From positions 33,076 through 97,075 of the forward strand of contig JAVBLT010000005.1 in the NCBI GenBank assembly GCA_031553315.1: 64,000 nucleotides of DNA, read 5' to 3'. This stretch comes from JAVBLT01 sp031553315 (GTDB lineage: Bacteria; Verrucomicrobiota; Kiritimatiellia; RFP12; DVOR01). How positions within the stretch are numbered: position 1 is the first letter of the stretch; every line of letters starts with the position of its first letter. Below are positions 1-8,566 of this stretch, piece by piece. The translations under genes and the position numbers were made by a program. Under the pieces are notes generated by a model. The model was not told the DNA's origin. It searched no databases and saw only the letters and a list, made by a program, of their open reading frames with translations.

Positions 1-32
1 GCGTCGAGGCGGGGGGTAAAGTAAAAAAACAC

Positions 33-61
33 TTGTTCCAAATCGCTGAACAGGGTACTAT
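33..61 (+). promoter_or_regulatory. Sigma70-type promoter of the psd operon
   Basis: TTGTTC at 33-38 and TACTAT at 56-61 are separated by exactly 17 bases. A start site near base 68 would give a short leader before psd. The TAGAGCAT string directly downstream (63-70) matches the end of the interspersed repeat described elsewhere, which may be chance. Confidence 0.5.
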
Positions 62-96
62 TTAGAGCATCTTTCATTTACTTGGAAAAGCTTTTC

Positions 97-786
97 ATGA
101 TTGTTAAAGACGGTTGGTCCTGGATCCTGGTTCCCCTTTTCGTTGGAATTGCGGGTGGTTCTCTTTTGTGCGGTTATTTTCGCTTGCCTTGGGCGGCTAC
201 GGCTTTTCTGGCGCTGTGCGTGATTTTCAGCCTGTTTATGGTCTGGTTTTTCCGCAACCCCGCGCGGGTGCCGCCGGCGGGCGAGGGCAATATCGTCTCG
301 GGGGCGGAGGGTACGGTGCGCTCGGTGCAGGATGTGACGGAGGACGACGGTTCTCCCGCGAGCGCGGTGGTGAAGGAGTTTTTCCCGGGGCAGCGGGCGG
401 TGCGGGTGAGTGTGTTTCTGAGCCCGCTCAACGTGCATGTGAACCGCCTGGCGGTCGGCGGCACGGTGAAGAAGCTGGAATACCGCCACGGCAAGCATCT
501 GCTCACGATGGATGAGCGTTCTTCGCTTTACAATCAGCATTCGATTATTCTGGTCGAGGATGATTCGGGGCTGCGCTGCCTGCACAAGCAGATCACGGGG
601 CCGATTGTGCGCCGCGTGGTGTATTGGCTCGCGGAGGGGCAGCGGGTGGAGCGCGGCGGCATTCTGGGGATGATGAAGTTTGGCTCGCGCATGGATGTGT
701 GGCTGCCTGCCGACCGGGTCGAGATTGTGGTCGAGCCGGGAATGAAGATGCGCGCGGGCGAAACGATTATTGCGAAGCGAAAGTAA
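97..786 (+). CDS. psd: Phosphatidylserine decarboxylase, short pyruvoyl type
   Basis: The product (229 residues) decarboxylates phosphatidylserine to phosphatidylethanolamine at the inner membrane. Two hydrophobic segments lie near residues 10-30 and 33-51. A K-F-G-S-R motif near residues 194-198 is the self-cleavage site where Ser becomes the pyruvoyl group, as in the short Psd/archaetidylserine decarboxylase family. The ATG at 97 is preferred because GGAAAAG lies about seven bases upstream; an in-frame TTG at 82 would add five residues and has no ribosome site. It is the first gene of an operon, and the next gene makes its substrate, which fixes the pathway. Length is normal for the short family. 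Confidence 0.9.
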   Translation: MIVKDGWSWILVPLFVGIAGGSLLCGYFRLPWAATAFLALCVIFSLFMVWFFRNPARVPPAGEGNIVSGAEGTVRSVQDVTEDDGSPASAVVKEFFPGQRAVRVSVFLSPLNVHVNRLAVGGTVKKLEYRHGKHLLTMDERSSLYNQHSIILVEDDSGLRCLHKQITGPIVRRVVYWLAEGQRVERGGILGMMKFGSRMDVWLPADRVEIVVEPGMKMRAGETIIAKRK

Positions 787-814
787 ATCACAAGAAAAGA
801 GCACGAGCCGCTGT

Positions 815-1588
815 ATGAAAAAAATCCCTGTCAGACGCCCCCTCCGCCCTTTGGGCAGCCAGCGCCAACGGGTTGGGTTTGTCAATCTCATTACGGCATC
901 GGCCCTGATTTGCGGGATCCTCAGCATCATTCACGCTTCGCTCGGGCATTTTTTCCTCTCCGCGCAGCTGATCATGGGCGCGATGATTCTCGATGGGCTC
1001 GACGGCACTTTCGCGCGCCTTTTGAAGGCTGAAAGCGCCTTTGGCGCCGAATTCGACACCTTTGTGGATATCACCTGCTTCGGTATCGCGCCGGGCATGC
1101 TGGTCTATTATGCGGTGCTGCCCACGCAGCTGGGGATGTTTCTCGCCGCGGCCATCGCGCTCTCCGGCGCCACGCGCCTGGCGCGCTTCAAGGTGGTGGA
1201 TCCCGACCACGGCATGAGCGGCTACACCGGCATGCCCATCACCGCCAATGCCGGCTGCCTCGCGGGGCTTATCATGCTGGTCTTCAACCCCGATTTAAAC
1301 GAGGTGATCGATGTTCCGGCCTGGCTCGCCTTCACGAAGGGCGGCTGGCTGCTTCCGGCGATGATCGTCAACTGCGTCGCGGGGCTGCTCCTTCAGGTCT
1401 CGACGATCCGTTATCCCAAGCCGACCAACACGCCGCTGGGGCAATTTATCGCCGTATTGGCCTTTATCGGGCTTTTCATGAATAAGCAGACGGCGGTCTA
1501 TTCCTGTTTTTACCTCGTACCCGTTGGCTTGGGCTACATTTACCTTGCGCCGCTTTGGTTCGCCTGGAAACGCCGCAAAACCGCATAG
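815..1588 (+). CDS. pssA: CDP-diacylglycerol--serine O-phosphatidyltransferase
   Basis: This integral membrane enzyme joins CDP-diacylglycerol and serine to make phosphatidylserine, the substrate of the upstream decarboxylase. The CDP-alcohol phosphotransferase signature is complete around residues 58-83: D-G-L-D-G-T-F-A-R, then eight residues, G, three residues, D, three residues, D. Six to eight hydrophobic stretches follow, consistent with a polytopic protein of 257 residues. The ATG at 815 (M-K-K-I-P) is chosen over an in-frame start at 770 because the latter would overlap psd and place non-conserved residues ahead of the basic N-terminus. It lies 28 bases after psd and is clearly in the same operon. 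Confidence 0.92.
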   Translation: MKKIPVRRPLRPLGSQRQRVGFVNLITASALICGILSIIHASLGHFFLSAQLIMGAMILDGLDGTFARLLKAESAFGAEFDTFVDITCFGIAPGMLVYYAVLPTQLGMFLAAAIALSGATRLARFKVVDPDHGMSGYTGMPITANAGCLAGLIMLVFNPDLNEVIDVPAWLAFTKGGWLLPAMIVNCVAGLLLQVSTIRYPKPTNTPLGQFIAVLAFIGLFMNKQTAVYSCFYLVPVGLGYIYLAPLWFAWKRRKTA

Positions 1589-1603
1589 AGGACTTCGCGC
1601 TTC

Positions 1604-3538
1604 ATGAACATCACCGAGAAGATTTTGACCGCCCACCTGCTGACCGGAACCCCTAAGGCCGGCGAAGAGGTGGGAATCCGCATTGACCAGACGCTGACTC
1701 AGGATGCCACGGGCACGATGGCTTACCTCCAGTTTGAGAGCATGGGGCTCGACCGCGTGAAGGCCGATCTCGCGGTGAGCTATGTGGATCACAACACGAT
1801 TCAGGTCGGTTTTGAAAACGCCGACGACCATGCCTATCTCCAGAGCGTGGCGAAGCGCTACGGCATCATTTATTCCAAGCCCGGCAACGGCATTTGCCAC
1901 CAGCTTCATCTGGAGCGTTTCGGCAAGCCCGGCGCGACCCTTTTGGGCAGCGATTCGCACACGCCCACCGGCGGCGGCATGGGAATGATCGCCATTGGCG
2001 CGGGCGGGATCGATGTGGCTGTGGCGATGGGCGGGGGCGCGTTTTTCATGGCGTGGCCCAAGGTTGTGCGCATTTGGCTCACGGGCCGATTCCAGCCCGG
2101 GGTTTGCGCGAAAGATGTGATTCTCAAAGTCCTTTCCGTCTACGGCACGAAGGGCAACGTCGGCAAAATCTTCGAATACGCCGGCCCCGGCGTCGCGACC
2201 CTCGATGTGCCCGAGCGCGCGACCATCACCAACATGGGCGCCGAGCTGGGGGTGACCACTTCGGTGTTTCCTTCCGATGCCGTGACCCGCCGTTTCCTTG
2301 CCGCCCAGGGCCGCGAGGCCGATTGGCGCGAAATCGCCGCCGATGCCGGCGCCGTTTACGCCGAGACCCTCGAGCTCGACCTCGGCGCCCTCGAACCGCT
2401 TGCCGCCGCGCCCCATTCGCCCGGCAACATCGAGACCATCGCTTCGCTTGCGGGCAAGCCTGTGCGCCAGGTGCTGATCGGCTCCTGCACCAATTCCTCT
2501 TACCGCGACCTGAAGACTGTGGCGCTGCTGCTGCGCGGAAAAAAGGTCAATCCCGATGTCGAAGCGGGCATTGCACCCGGATCGCGCCAGGTCGTTCAGA
2601 TGCTGGCCGATGAAGGCTACCTCTCGGATCTCATCGCCTCGGGGTGCCGCATCCTTGAAAACGCGTGCGGTTTCTGCATCGGCAACCATATGTCGCCGGG
2701 CACGCAGGCGATCAGCCTGCGCACCAGCAACCGCAATTTCGAAGGCCGCTCCGGCACGAAAGACGCTCAGATTTACCTCGTGAGCCCCGAAACCGCCGCC
2801 GCCGCCGCGCTCACCGGCGTGATTACCGATCCGCGCACGCTTGAGATTCCCGCCGTGAAGAACCCCGAGCGCTTCACGATTGAAGATTCCATGTTTCTCT
2901 ACCGCGACACCGCCTGCAAGGGCATTCCGGGCACGCCGGTCGTGCGCGGGCCCAACATCGGCCAGGTGCCTCCCGGCACGCCGCTGCCCGAGCGCCTCGA
3001 AGGGGTGATCGCCATCAAAGTGGGCGACAAAATCACGACCGACCACATCATGCCCGCCGGCGCGCGCCTCAAATACCGCTCCAACATTCCGCAATACGCG
3101 CGCTACGTGTTTGAGCATGTGGATCCCGATTTCCACAACCGCGCCGCCGCCATCCGCGATTCGGGCAAAGCCGCCGTCATCGTCGCCGGCGAAAGCTACG
3201 GCCAGGGCTCCAGCCGCGAACACGCCGCCCTTTGCCCGATGTATCTGGGCGTGCGGGCGGTGATCGCCAAAAGCATTGAGCGCATCCACTACGCCAATCT
3301 CATCAACTTCGGCATCGTGCCGTTTACCTTCGTCGATGAAGCCGGTTACGCCGCGCTTCAAACGGGTGACGGCCTGATTATCGACGGTTTGCGTGAAGCC
3401 GTCTCCGGCGACGGTGTCGCCACCGCCCGCACCGCAGGCGGCGCCGTCGTAACCATCCGCACGCACATTACGGAGCGGCAGAAGAAACTGCTGCTCAACG
3501 GCGGCCTTCTCGCCGCCGTGGCCAAGGGAGAAGCATAA
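1604..3538 (+). CDS. acn: Aconitate hydratase, 644-residue IPM-isomerase-like type
   Basis: Converts citrate to isocitrate through an iron-sulfur centre. Three cluster cysteines are visible: C295 in I-G-S-C-T-N, and C355 and C358 in A-C-G-F-C-I-G. The S-D-S-H-T motif near residue 116 is also present. The C-terminal swivel domain spans roughly residues 480-640 and carries G-Q-G-S-S-R-E-H. At 644 residues it is shorter than AcnA (about 890) and matches the compact class seen in Aquifex, Deltaproteobacteria and PVC bacteria. Leucine-biosynthesis isomerase is the alternative family, but large and small domains are joined here, which favours aconitase. It lies 15 bases after pssA, in the operon. 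Confidence 0.92.
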   Translation: MNITEKILTAHLLTGTPKAGEEVGIRIDQTLTQDATGTMAYLQFESMGLDRVKADLAVSYVDHNTIQVGFENADDHAYLQSVAKRYGIIYSKPGNGICHQLHLERFGKPGATLLGSDSHTPTGGGMGMIAIGAGGIDVAVAMGGGAFFMAWPKVVRIWLTGRFQPGVCAKDVILKVLSVYGTKGNVGKIFEYAGPGVATLDVPERATITNMGAELGVTTSVFPSDAVTRRFLAAQGREADWREIAADAGAVYAETLELDLGALEPLAAAPHSPGNIETIASLAGKPVRQVLIGSCTNSSYRDLKTVALLLRGKKVNPDVEAGIAPGSRQVVQMLADEGYLSDLIASGCRILENACGFCIGNHMSPGTQAISLRTSNRNFEGRSGTKDAQIYLVSPETAAAAALTGVITDPRTLEIPAVKNPERFTIEDSMFLYRDTACKGIPGTPVVRGPNIGQVPPGTPLPERLEGVIAIKVGDKITTDHIMPAGARLKYRSNIPQYARYVFEHVDPDFHNRAAAIRDSGKAAVIVAGESYGQGSSREHAALCPMYLGVRAVIAKSIERIHYANLINFGIVPFTFVDEAGYAALQTGDGLIIDGLREAVSGDGVATARTAGGAVVTIRTHITERQKKLLLNGGLLAAVAKGEA

Positions 3539-3548
3539 GGGTAAGACT

Positions 3549-5324
3549 ATGAGTGACAAAGACAAGACCAACGCCGACGAACAGAACATCGCACTCGATC
3601 TGAGCTTTGCTCCTTCCTGGGCGCGAACCGATTCCGAGAGCTACAGCCAGCGCTACAGCGGCGACCGCTATGACCGGGATGACGACGGCGACCGCCGCGA
3701 TTCCCGCCGTGACAACCGCCGTGACCGCCCCTCCCGCGACCGTTTCGACGGCGGCGACCGCGGCGGCTCCTCCCAGCGCCGCGACCGGCCGCCCCGCGAC
3801 GGCGAACGCCGCGACCACCGCCGCGACCGCACCCCCGAAGTCTTTGAAGGCACGCCGCCCCCGCGCGCGCCCCGCCCGCCCATGCAGCACGGCGACGCCG
3901 GCGAGCGCCCCGCGTTCCGCCCCCGCCGCGAGGGCGACGGCGATTTCCGCCGCCGCCCGCCGCGCGAAATCATCAAGCCGCTCGATGCCGCGATCCGCCT
4001 TCTGCCCGACCAGAAGACGCTCGGCACGGTGATGCGCCGCATTCAGAGCGGCCATGTGGCTTACCCCCTGCGCAACCTCGTGGGCCTTTTCCTCGACAAC
4101 CCCGGCTCCTGCCTGGTGCGCTTCGAGGCGAAGAAAGAGAATCCCGTGACCTTCTGGCAGTGCAAGCGCTGCGGCTTTGTGGCGATGACCGAGGCGGAGG
4201 TGACCGGGCACATTCTCGCGACCCATCTTGAAGAAACCTTTACGGTTGAAGACGTCACCTGCGATCCGCCCAGCGGCGCCTTTTCCAGCGTGGCCAAGTG
4301 CGGCGTGACCGGCGAATGGCTCGGTCCCGTGAACCACCACAGCTACGGCCGCCGCGTGGCCGAAATGATGCACCGCTGCAACATGAGCGAAGACGCCTAC
4401 CGCGCCAAGATCGAAATGGCGCGCGAGCCCGAAGCGATTGAAGCGTGGAAGCAGACCCAGTGCCACAAGCAGATCTACCGCCTGAAGCAGGCCGATGCCC
4501 CCGCTCCCGAAAGCGCTCCCGAAGGCGCTCCCGCTGAAGGCGAAGAAGCCCCCGCCCCCGCCGCCGCCCCCGTGGCCGGCATGGAGCGCGATGCCGCCGA
4601 AACGATGTTCAAGCGCGACATCCTCCCCGGTCTCGTCGCCTCCGGCGCCCACGCCTCCTGCACCATCGCCGTGGGGCTCAAGACCACCTCTCTGCCGCTG
4701 CTCTTCCTCCTGCGCGACACCTTGGTCGCCGAGCGCCGTTATCCCGGTTCGCTCTTCTTCGCCCTGCGCGGCGCCTTCCGTCACCGCAAGTTTACCCTTT
4801 TCCGCGTGAACGAGCCCCGCGGCCCCGAGTTCGTGACCAGCCGCACCCCTTCCGTGCTCGACAAGGAACATGCCGTGGAAGAGCTCCGCAAGGCCGTGAC
4901 CTATGTGGAGGAACACCCCTGCTGCACCCGCCACGAAATGATGGCCGCCCTCGCCCAGGGGCTTGACGATGCCGCCGTGCAGGCGCTGGCCAGCCAGATC
5001 GTGTGGCTCTTTGAAAAAGGCCACCTCATTGAGTATTACAACGGCGTGCTTTGCGCGCCCTCGGAGTGCCCGAAGTTTCGCCTGCTGCCCGGTGAAAAAG
5101 GCGGCGGCGGAAGACCCGATGCGCCCCACGCCGCAGAAGAGACCGCGCCGGAAGCGATCGCGGAGGAACCGGCTCCCGCTGCGGAAGAACCCGTTGCGGA
5201 AGAACCCGTTGCGGAAGAAGCCGCCGCGGAAGACCCCGCCGCCGAGGTCGAAGTGCCTGCCCCTGAACCGGCTCCCGCCGCGGTCGAACCGCACGATGAG
5301 CCCCCCGTGGAGCCGCAGGCCTAA
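3549..5324 (+). CDS. Zinc-finger protein with RD-rich and AEP-rich flanks, unknown role
   Basis: The function is not recognised. Of 591 residues, about 30-140 are low complexity and rich in Arg, Asp and Pro, resembling RNA-binding RD/RGG tails. A classical C2H2 pattern follows near residues 203-224 (C-K-R-C, then twelve residues, H-x4-H). A globular middle (140-320), an Ala/Pro linker, and a second globular part (about 345-520) with a possible winged-helix region follow. The tail is Glu/Ala/Pro-rich with a repeated A-E-E-P-V unit encoded by tandem DNA at about 5181-5222. C2H2 fingers are uncommon in bacteria. The gene sits 10 bases after aconitase and 20 before lpxD, so it is co-transcribed with housekeeping genes. 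A nucleic-acid-binding role is inference from composition. Confidence 0.75.
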   Translation: MSDKDKTNADEQNIALDLSFAPSWARTDSESYSQRYSGDRYDRDDDGDRRDSRRDNRRDRPSRDRFDGGDRGGSSQRRDRPPRDGERRDHRRDRTPEVFEGTPPPRAPRPPMQHGDAGERPAFRPRREGDGDFRRRPPREIIKPLDAAIRLLPDQKTLGTVMRRIQSGHVAYPLRNLVGLFLDNPGSCLVRFEAKKENPVTFWQCKRCGFVAMTEAEVTGHILATHLEETFTVEDVTCDPPSGAFSSVAKCGVTGEWLGPVNHHSYGRRVAEMMHRCNMSEDAYRAKIEMAREPEAIEAWKQTQCHKQIYRLKQADAPAPESAPEGAPAEGEEAPAPAAAPVAGMERDAAETMFKRDILPGLVASGAHASCTIAVGLKTTSLPLLFLLRDTLVAERRYPGSLFFALRGAFRHRKFTLFRVNEPRGPEFVTSRTPSVLDKEHAVEELRKAVTYVEEHPCCTRHEMMAALAQGLDDAAVQALASQIVWLFEKGHLIEYYNGVLCAPSECPKFRLLPGEKGGGGRPDAPHAAEETAPEAIAEEPAPAAEEPVAEEPVAEEAAAEDPAAEVEVPAPEPAPAAVEPHDEPPVEPQA

Positions 5325-5344
5325 CCGAGAAAGGAACCGCCCTC

Positions 5345-6373
5345 ATGAAGGTCAAAGAAGTTGCCGAGCTGGTTAACGGTCTCGCCGAAGGCAACGGCGA
5401 AGCGGATCTCGTGGCGATGGCGAGCCTGCTTGAGGCGCGCGCGGGCGATATCTCCTTTCTCGCCAACCCCGCCTACGCCAAACAGATGGCCGCAACCAAG
5501 GCCACCGCCGTGCTGGTGGCGGAAGATTTCGCCGGTGAATCGGCCGCCGGCGCGCTGATCCGTGTGAAGAATCCCGACAAAGCCTTTGCTTCGCTCGCGC
5601 CGGTCTTCGGGCCCAAACCTGTGAAGCGCGCGCCTGGAATCCACCCCACGGCGGTGATTGACCCCAGCGTAAAGCTCGGCGCGGATGTGCATGTCGGCGC
5701 GTTCACCGTGATCGAAGAAGGCGCCGCGATCGGCGACCGATCGGTGATTGAGGCGCAGTGTTTCATCGGCCAGCATGCGGTGATCGGGGCCGACGCCCAT
5801 TTCTACCCGCAGGTCGTGGTGCGCGAAGGGTGTGTGATCGGCGAGCGCTGCATTCTGCACGCCGGCGTGCGCATCGGCACCGACGGCTACGGCTACACGG
5901 TCGAGATGACTACCCGGGGCCCCGCTGTAACGAAGGTTCCGCAGGTGGGCATCGTGGAAATCGGCAACGATGTGGAAATCGGCTCCAACACCTGCATTGA
6001 CCGCGCCCGTTTCGGCCGCACCCGCATCGGCAACATGGTCAAGATCGACAATCTCGTGCAGATCGGCCACAACGTTCAGGTCGCCGATCTCTGCGGCATC
6101 ATCGCCCAGGCCGGCATCGCGGGCAGCACGCGCCTCGAATCGGGCGTGATTATCTGGGCTCAGGCGGGCCTTTCCGGCCACCTCACCGTCGGCGAGCGCG
6201 CGCAGGTGGGGCCGAAATCGGGGTTGAAAGACGATGTCCCCGAGGGCGAGTACTACATCGGCATGCCCGCGGTGCCCAAACGCGAATTCGCCGAGCACAT
6301 GTTGCTGCCGCGCCAGCTCGACCGCCTGAAGAAGCGTGTGGCGGAGCTTGAGGCGGCGTTGAAGCGGAAATGA
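5345..6373 (+). CDS. lpxD: UDP-3-O-acylglucosamine N-acyltransferase
   Basis: Third step of lipid A synthesis: N-acylation of UDP-3-O-acylglucosamine by acyl-ACP. Residues 1-100 form the LpxD uridine-binding domain. From about 105 to 295 hexapeptide repeats (V-K-L-G-A-D-V, I-G-D-R-S and similar) build the left-handed beta helix. The catalytic His lies in I-G-H-N-V near residue 240. A charged C-terminal helix closes the 342-residue protein, a normal length. Its TGA overlaps the ATG of the next small frame (ATGA). It shows that this organism makes lipid A. Confidence 0.95.
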   Translation: MKVKEVAELVNGLAEGNGEADLVAMASLLEARAGDISFLANPAYAKQMAATKATAVLVAEDFAGESAAGALIRVKNPDKAFASLAPVFGPKPVKRAPGIHPTAVIDPSVKLGADVHVGAFTVIEEGAAIGDRSVIEAQCFIGQHAVIGADAHFYPQVVVREGCVIGERCILHAGVRIGTDGYGYTVEMTTRGPAVTKVPQVGIVEIGNDVEIGSNTCIDRARFGRTRIGNMVKIDNLVQIGHNVQVADLCGIIAQAGIAGSTRLESGVIIWAQAGLSGHLTVGERAQVGPKSGLKDDVPEGEYYIGMPAVPKREFAEHMLLPRQLDRLKKRVAELEAALKRK

Positions 6374-6507
6374 GCGCCTGGCGGGATCGGTTCATCCTGC
6401 TCCGCCAGCCGTTTGCGCGCACGGTCGTCAGCGTCCTGCTTGGGCTGGCGACCGTTGCCTTATGGATTTTGCATCTGATGGAGGTGGTATGGCATTGCGT
6501 TATATGA
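6370..6507 (+). CDS. Small single-pass membrane protein (45 residues) between lpxD and aroC
   Basis: This frame starts at the ATG that overlaps the lpxD stop (ATGA) and ends at 6507, inside the first codons of aroC (start 6489). The predicted protein has a basic N-terminus (M-S-A-W-R-D-R), then a hydrophobic run of about 20 residues (V-V-S-V-L-L-G-L-A-T-V-A-L-W-I-L). Without it the 115 bases between lpxD and aroC would be the only untranslated gap in this part of the operon. The overlaps at both ends suggest translational coupling. It is not recognised, and it could be only a leader that re-positions ribosomes for aroC. Confidence 0.5.
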   Translation: MSAWRDRFILLRQPFARTVVSVLLGLATVALWILHLMEVVWHCVI

Positions 6508-7661
6508 CGGCGGGCGAATCGCACGGCCCCGCGCTGTGTGCGATTCTCGAAGGCCTTCCCGCCGGGCTTCCCCTCAGCGAGGCCGATTTCGCTTCCGACC
6601 TCGCCCGCCGCCAATCCGGCGCCGGATCCGGCGCGCGCATGAGGATCGAGCAAGACGCCGCCCGGATTCTCGGCGGCGTGATGGCCGGCAAGACCACCGG
6701 CGCCCCCCTCGCGCTCGAAATTCCAAATGCCGACGCCGCCAACTGGCGCGGAAAAGCCGTCGGCGCCTACACCGTGCCCCGACCCGGCCACGCCGACCTC
6801 GCGGCGGTCGTGAAATACGGCTTCGACGATATCCGCTACGCCTTGGAGCGAGCCTCCGCGCGCGAAACCGCCGCCCGCGTGGCGGTGGGCGCGGCCTGCC
6901 GGGCCCTGCTTGCGCAGTTCGGCGTGACGGTCGGCGCGTATGTGCGCAGCATTGGCGAAGTGGCCGGCGATTTTTCCGCTCTGCCCTCGTATGCGGAGCG
7001 TTTTCATCTGGCAGGGGCACACGCTTGCGCCTGCCCCGACGCCGAGGCCGCCGCGCGCATGGCCGCCGCCATTCAGGCCGCCAAAACGGCGGGTGAGACG
7101 CTGGGCGGCGTCATCGAAGTCGTCGCGCTCGGCCTGCCCGCGGGGCTCGGCTCCTACGTCTCCGCCGACCGCCGCCTCGACGGCCGCCTCGCCCAGGCTT
7201 TGCTTGCGATTCCCGCCGTCAAAGGGCTTGAAATCGGCGATGCCTTTGCCAACGCCGCCGAAGCGGGCAGCCAGGCGCACGACGCCATTCTCTTTGCCAA
7301 CCGCCGCGTGACCCGCCCGACCAACCGCTGCGGCGGCCTCGAAGGCGGCATGACCAACGGCCAGCCCCTCGTGCTCCGCGCCGCGATGAAACCCATCCCC
7401 ACCACCCTCGCGCCCCAGCAATCCTTCGATCTGGCGACCGGCGAACCGGCCGAAACCCGCTATGAACGCTCCGACGTCTGCCCCGTGCCCCGCGCCTGCG
7501 TGGTCCTCGAAGCCGCCGCAGCCTTTGTGCTGGCCGACGCCTTTATGGAAAAACTCGGCGGCGACTCTCTCACGGAAATCCTCCCCCGCTTCGCCGCGCT
7601 CCCCGTGATGGAAACCGCCGCCCTCTCCGACCAGCCGAAGGTGTTCTGGCCTGATGTTTGA
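6489..7661 (+). CDS. aroC: Chorismate synthase
   Basis: Last shikimate-pathway step: converts 5-enolpyruvylshikimate-3-phosphate to chorismate with reduced FMN. The N-terminal signature M-T-A-G-E-S-H-G and the central R-P-G-H-A-D and R-A-S-A-R-E-T-A motifs are all present. The late G-G-L-E-G-G-M-T-N-G and R-S-D-V-C-P-V-P-R motifs also match the family. It has 390 residues from the ATG at 6489, which has a good GGAGG site 5 bases upstream; an in-frame ATG at 6462 lacks one. It overlaps the preceding small frame and the next gene by a few bases. Confidence 0.95.
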   Translation: MALRYMTAGESHGPALCAILEGLPAGLPLSEADFASDLARRQSGAGSGARMRIEQDAARILGGVMAGKTTGAPLALEIPNADAANWRGKAVGAYTVPRPGHADLAAVVKYGFDDIRYALERASARETAARVAVGAACRALLAQFGVTVGAYVRSIGEVAGDFSALPSYAERFHLAGAHACACPDAEAAARMAAAIQAAKTAGETLGGVIEVVALGLPAGLGSYVSADRRLDGRLAQALLAIPAVKGLEIGDAFANAAEAGSQAHDAILFANRRVTRPTNRCGGLEGGMTNGQPLVLRAAMKPIPTTLAPQQSFDLATGEPAETRYERSDVCPVPRACVVLEAAAAFVLADAFMEKLGGDSLTEILPRFAALPVMETAALSDQPKVFWPDV

Positions 7662-8445
7662 CGCTCACACCCATTTGCAGGATCCCCGCCTTGAGCCTTT
7701 TTGGACCCGCCTTGAAGCCTCCATGCTCGCCGCCGGCGTTTCACACGCCGCCTCCTGCGGCACCTCGCCCGCCGATTGGCCCCGCCTCGCCGCGCTGTGC
7801 GAAAAGCCGCTTTCCTTCACGCTGATTCCCGCCTTCGGCGTTCATCCGTGGTTCGTTTCGGAGCTTCCCGAAAACTGGGAAGAGCGGCTGCGCGCGGTTT
7901 TGAATCAATTTCCCCATGCGCCTGTCGGCGAAATCGGCCTCGACGCCATCCGCGAGGGCGACGCCGCGCTTCAAGAGCGGGTTTTTCTCCGGCAGCTCGC
8001 CGTGGCGGAGGAATTGAAACGCCCCGTGGTGCTGCACGGCGCGCGCCGCTGGGGCCGCCTCTGCGATCTGCTCGGCGCCCGCCTGGGCAAACTCAAGGGT
8101 GTGCTGCTGCATGGCGCGAGCCTTTCGGAGGAGATGCTTTCGCACCCGGTGCTGCGCCATCCACGCGTCTTCTTTTCACTCGGCGGCGGCCTTACGCACC
8201 CCGGTTCCGAGCGCCTTCACCGCATGGCCGCCACGCTTGCGCTCGACCGGCTGATGGTGGAGACCGATTCTCCCGATCTTTTCCCCGCGGGCGGCGAACC
8301 GCTCGCGCTGGGTTTCCCCGGGTGGCCGCTGAACCAGCCGGCCAATCTGCCCGTGGTGGTTGAGGCTCTCGCCCGCATCCGCAAGATGGATGCCGCCGCC
8401 CTCGCCCGCCGCACGGCTCAAAACGCACAGGCGTTTTTCCAATAG
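7654..8445 (+). CDS. TatD-family metal-dependent hydrolase (putative DNase)
   Basis: A TIM-barrel metal hydrolase of 263 residues. The metal-binding pattern of TatD/YcfH proteins is visible: D-A-H-T-H at the N-terminus, G-E-I-G-L-D near residue 91, L-H-G-A twice in the middle, and V-E-T-D-S-P-D near residue 207. Characterised relatives are 3'-5' exonucleases or deoxyribonucleases, but the natural substrate here cannot be told. It overlaps aroC by eight bases and is the last gene of the operon. It ends 15 bases before an interspersed repeat that separates it from the convergent pbpC. Confidence 0.85.
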   Translation: MFDAHTHLQDPRLEPFWTRLEASMLAAGVSHAASCGTSPADWPRLAALCEKPLSFTLIPAFGVHPWFVSELPENWEERLRAVLNQFPHAPVGEIGLDAIREGDAALQERVFLRQLAVAEELKRPVVLHGARRWGRLCDLLGARLGKLKGVLLHGASLSEEMLSHPVLRHPRVFFSLGGGLTHPGSERLHRMAATLALDRLMVETDSPDLFPAGGEPLALGFPGWPLNQPANLPVVVEALARIRKMDAAALARRTAQNAQAFFQ

Positions 8446-8460
8446 ATTCGAGGCCTGCTC

Positions 8461-8566
8461 GAGATCATATTTCGATTGATCTTTCCGCTTTTTCTCGGTG
8501 CTTTTTGTTTTTGAACTTCACCCTTTTCAGGTCGTCGTAGCGCTGCTACGCTTGAAAATTGCTCTA
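8461..8566 (+). repeat. Interspersed MITE-like repeat, copy 1 (internally deleted)
   Basis: From CATATTTCGATTGATCTTTC onward this copy matches 59614-59697 almost base for base, including the central hairpin (CGTAGC, three bases, GCTACG). After the hairpin about 58 bases present in copy 2 are missing, and the sequence runs directly into the terminal GCTCTA. The left end has diverged (GAGATCAT for TAGAGCAT). It fills the gap between two convergent genes, and its last three bases (CTA) are the stop codon of pbpC on the - strand. The hairpin could also work as a terminator. Confidence 0.75.

Noticed and set aside
63..70. TAGAGCAT downstream of the psd promoter as a fourth copy of the interspersed repeat
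   Set aside because: Only eight bases match clearly and the following sequence diverges; likely chance, though a worn-down end cannot be excluded.
82..96. TTG start of psd at 82
   Set aside because: No ribosome site is seen, whereas the ATG at 97 has GGAAAAG at a good distance. The difference is only five residues.
5181..5222. Tandem DNA repeats in the tail of the zinc-finger gene as a possible regulatory array
   Set aside because: They encode an in-frame A-E-E-P-V repeat and are best explained as low-complexity protein sequence.
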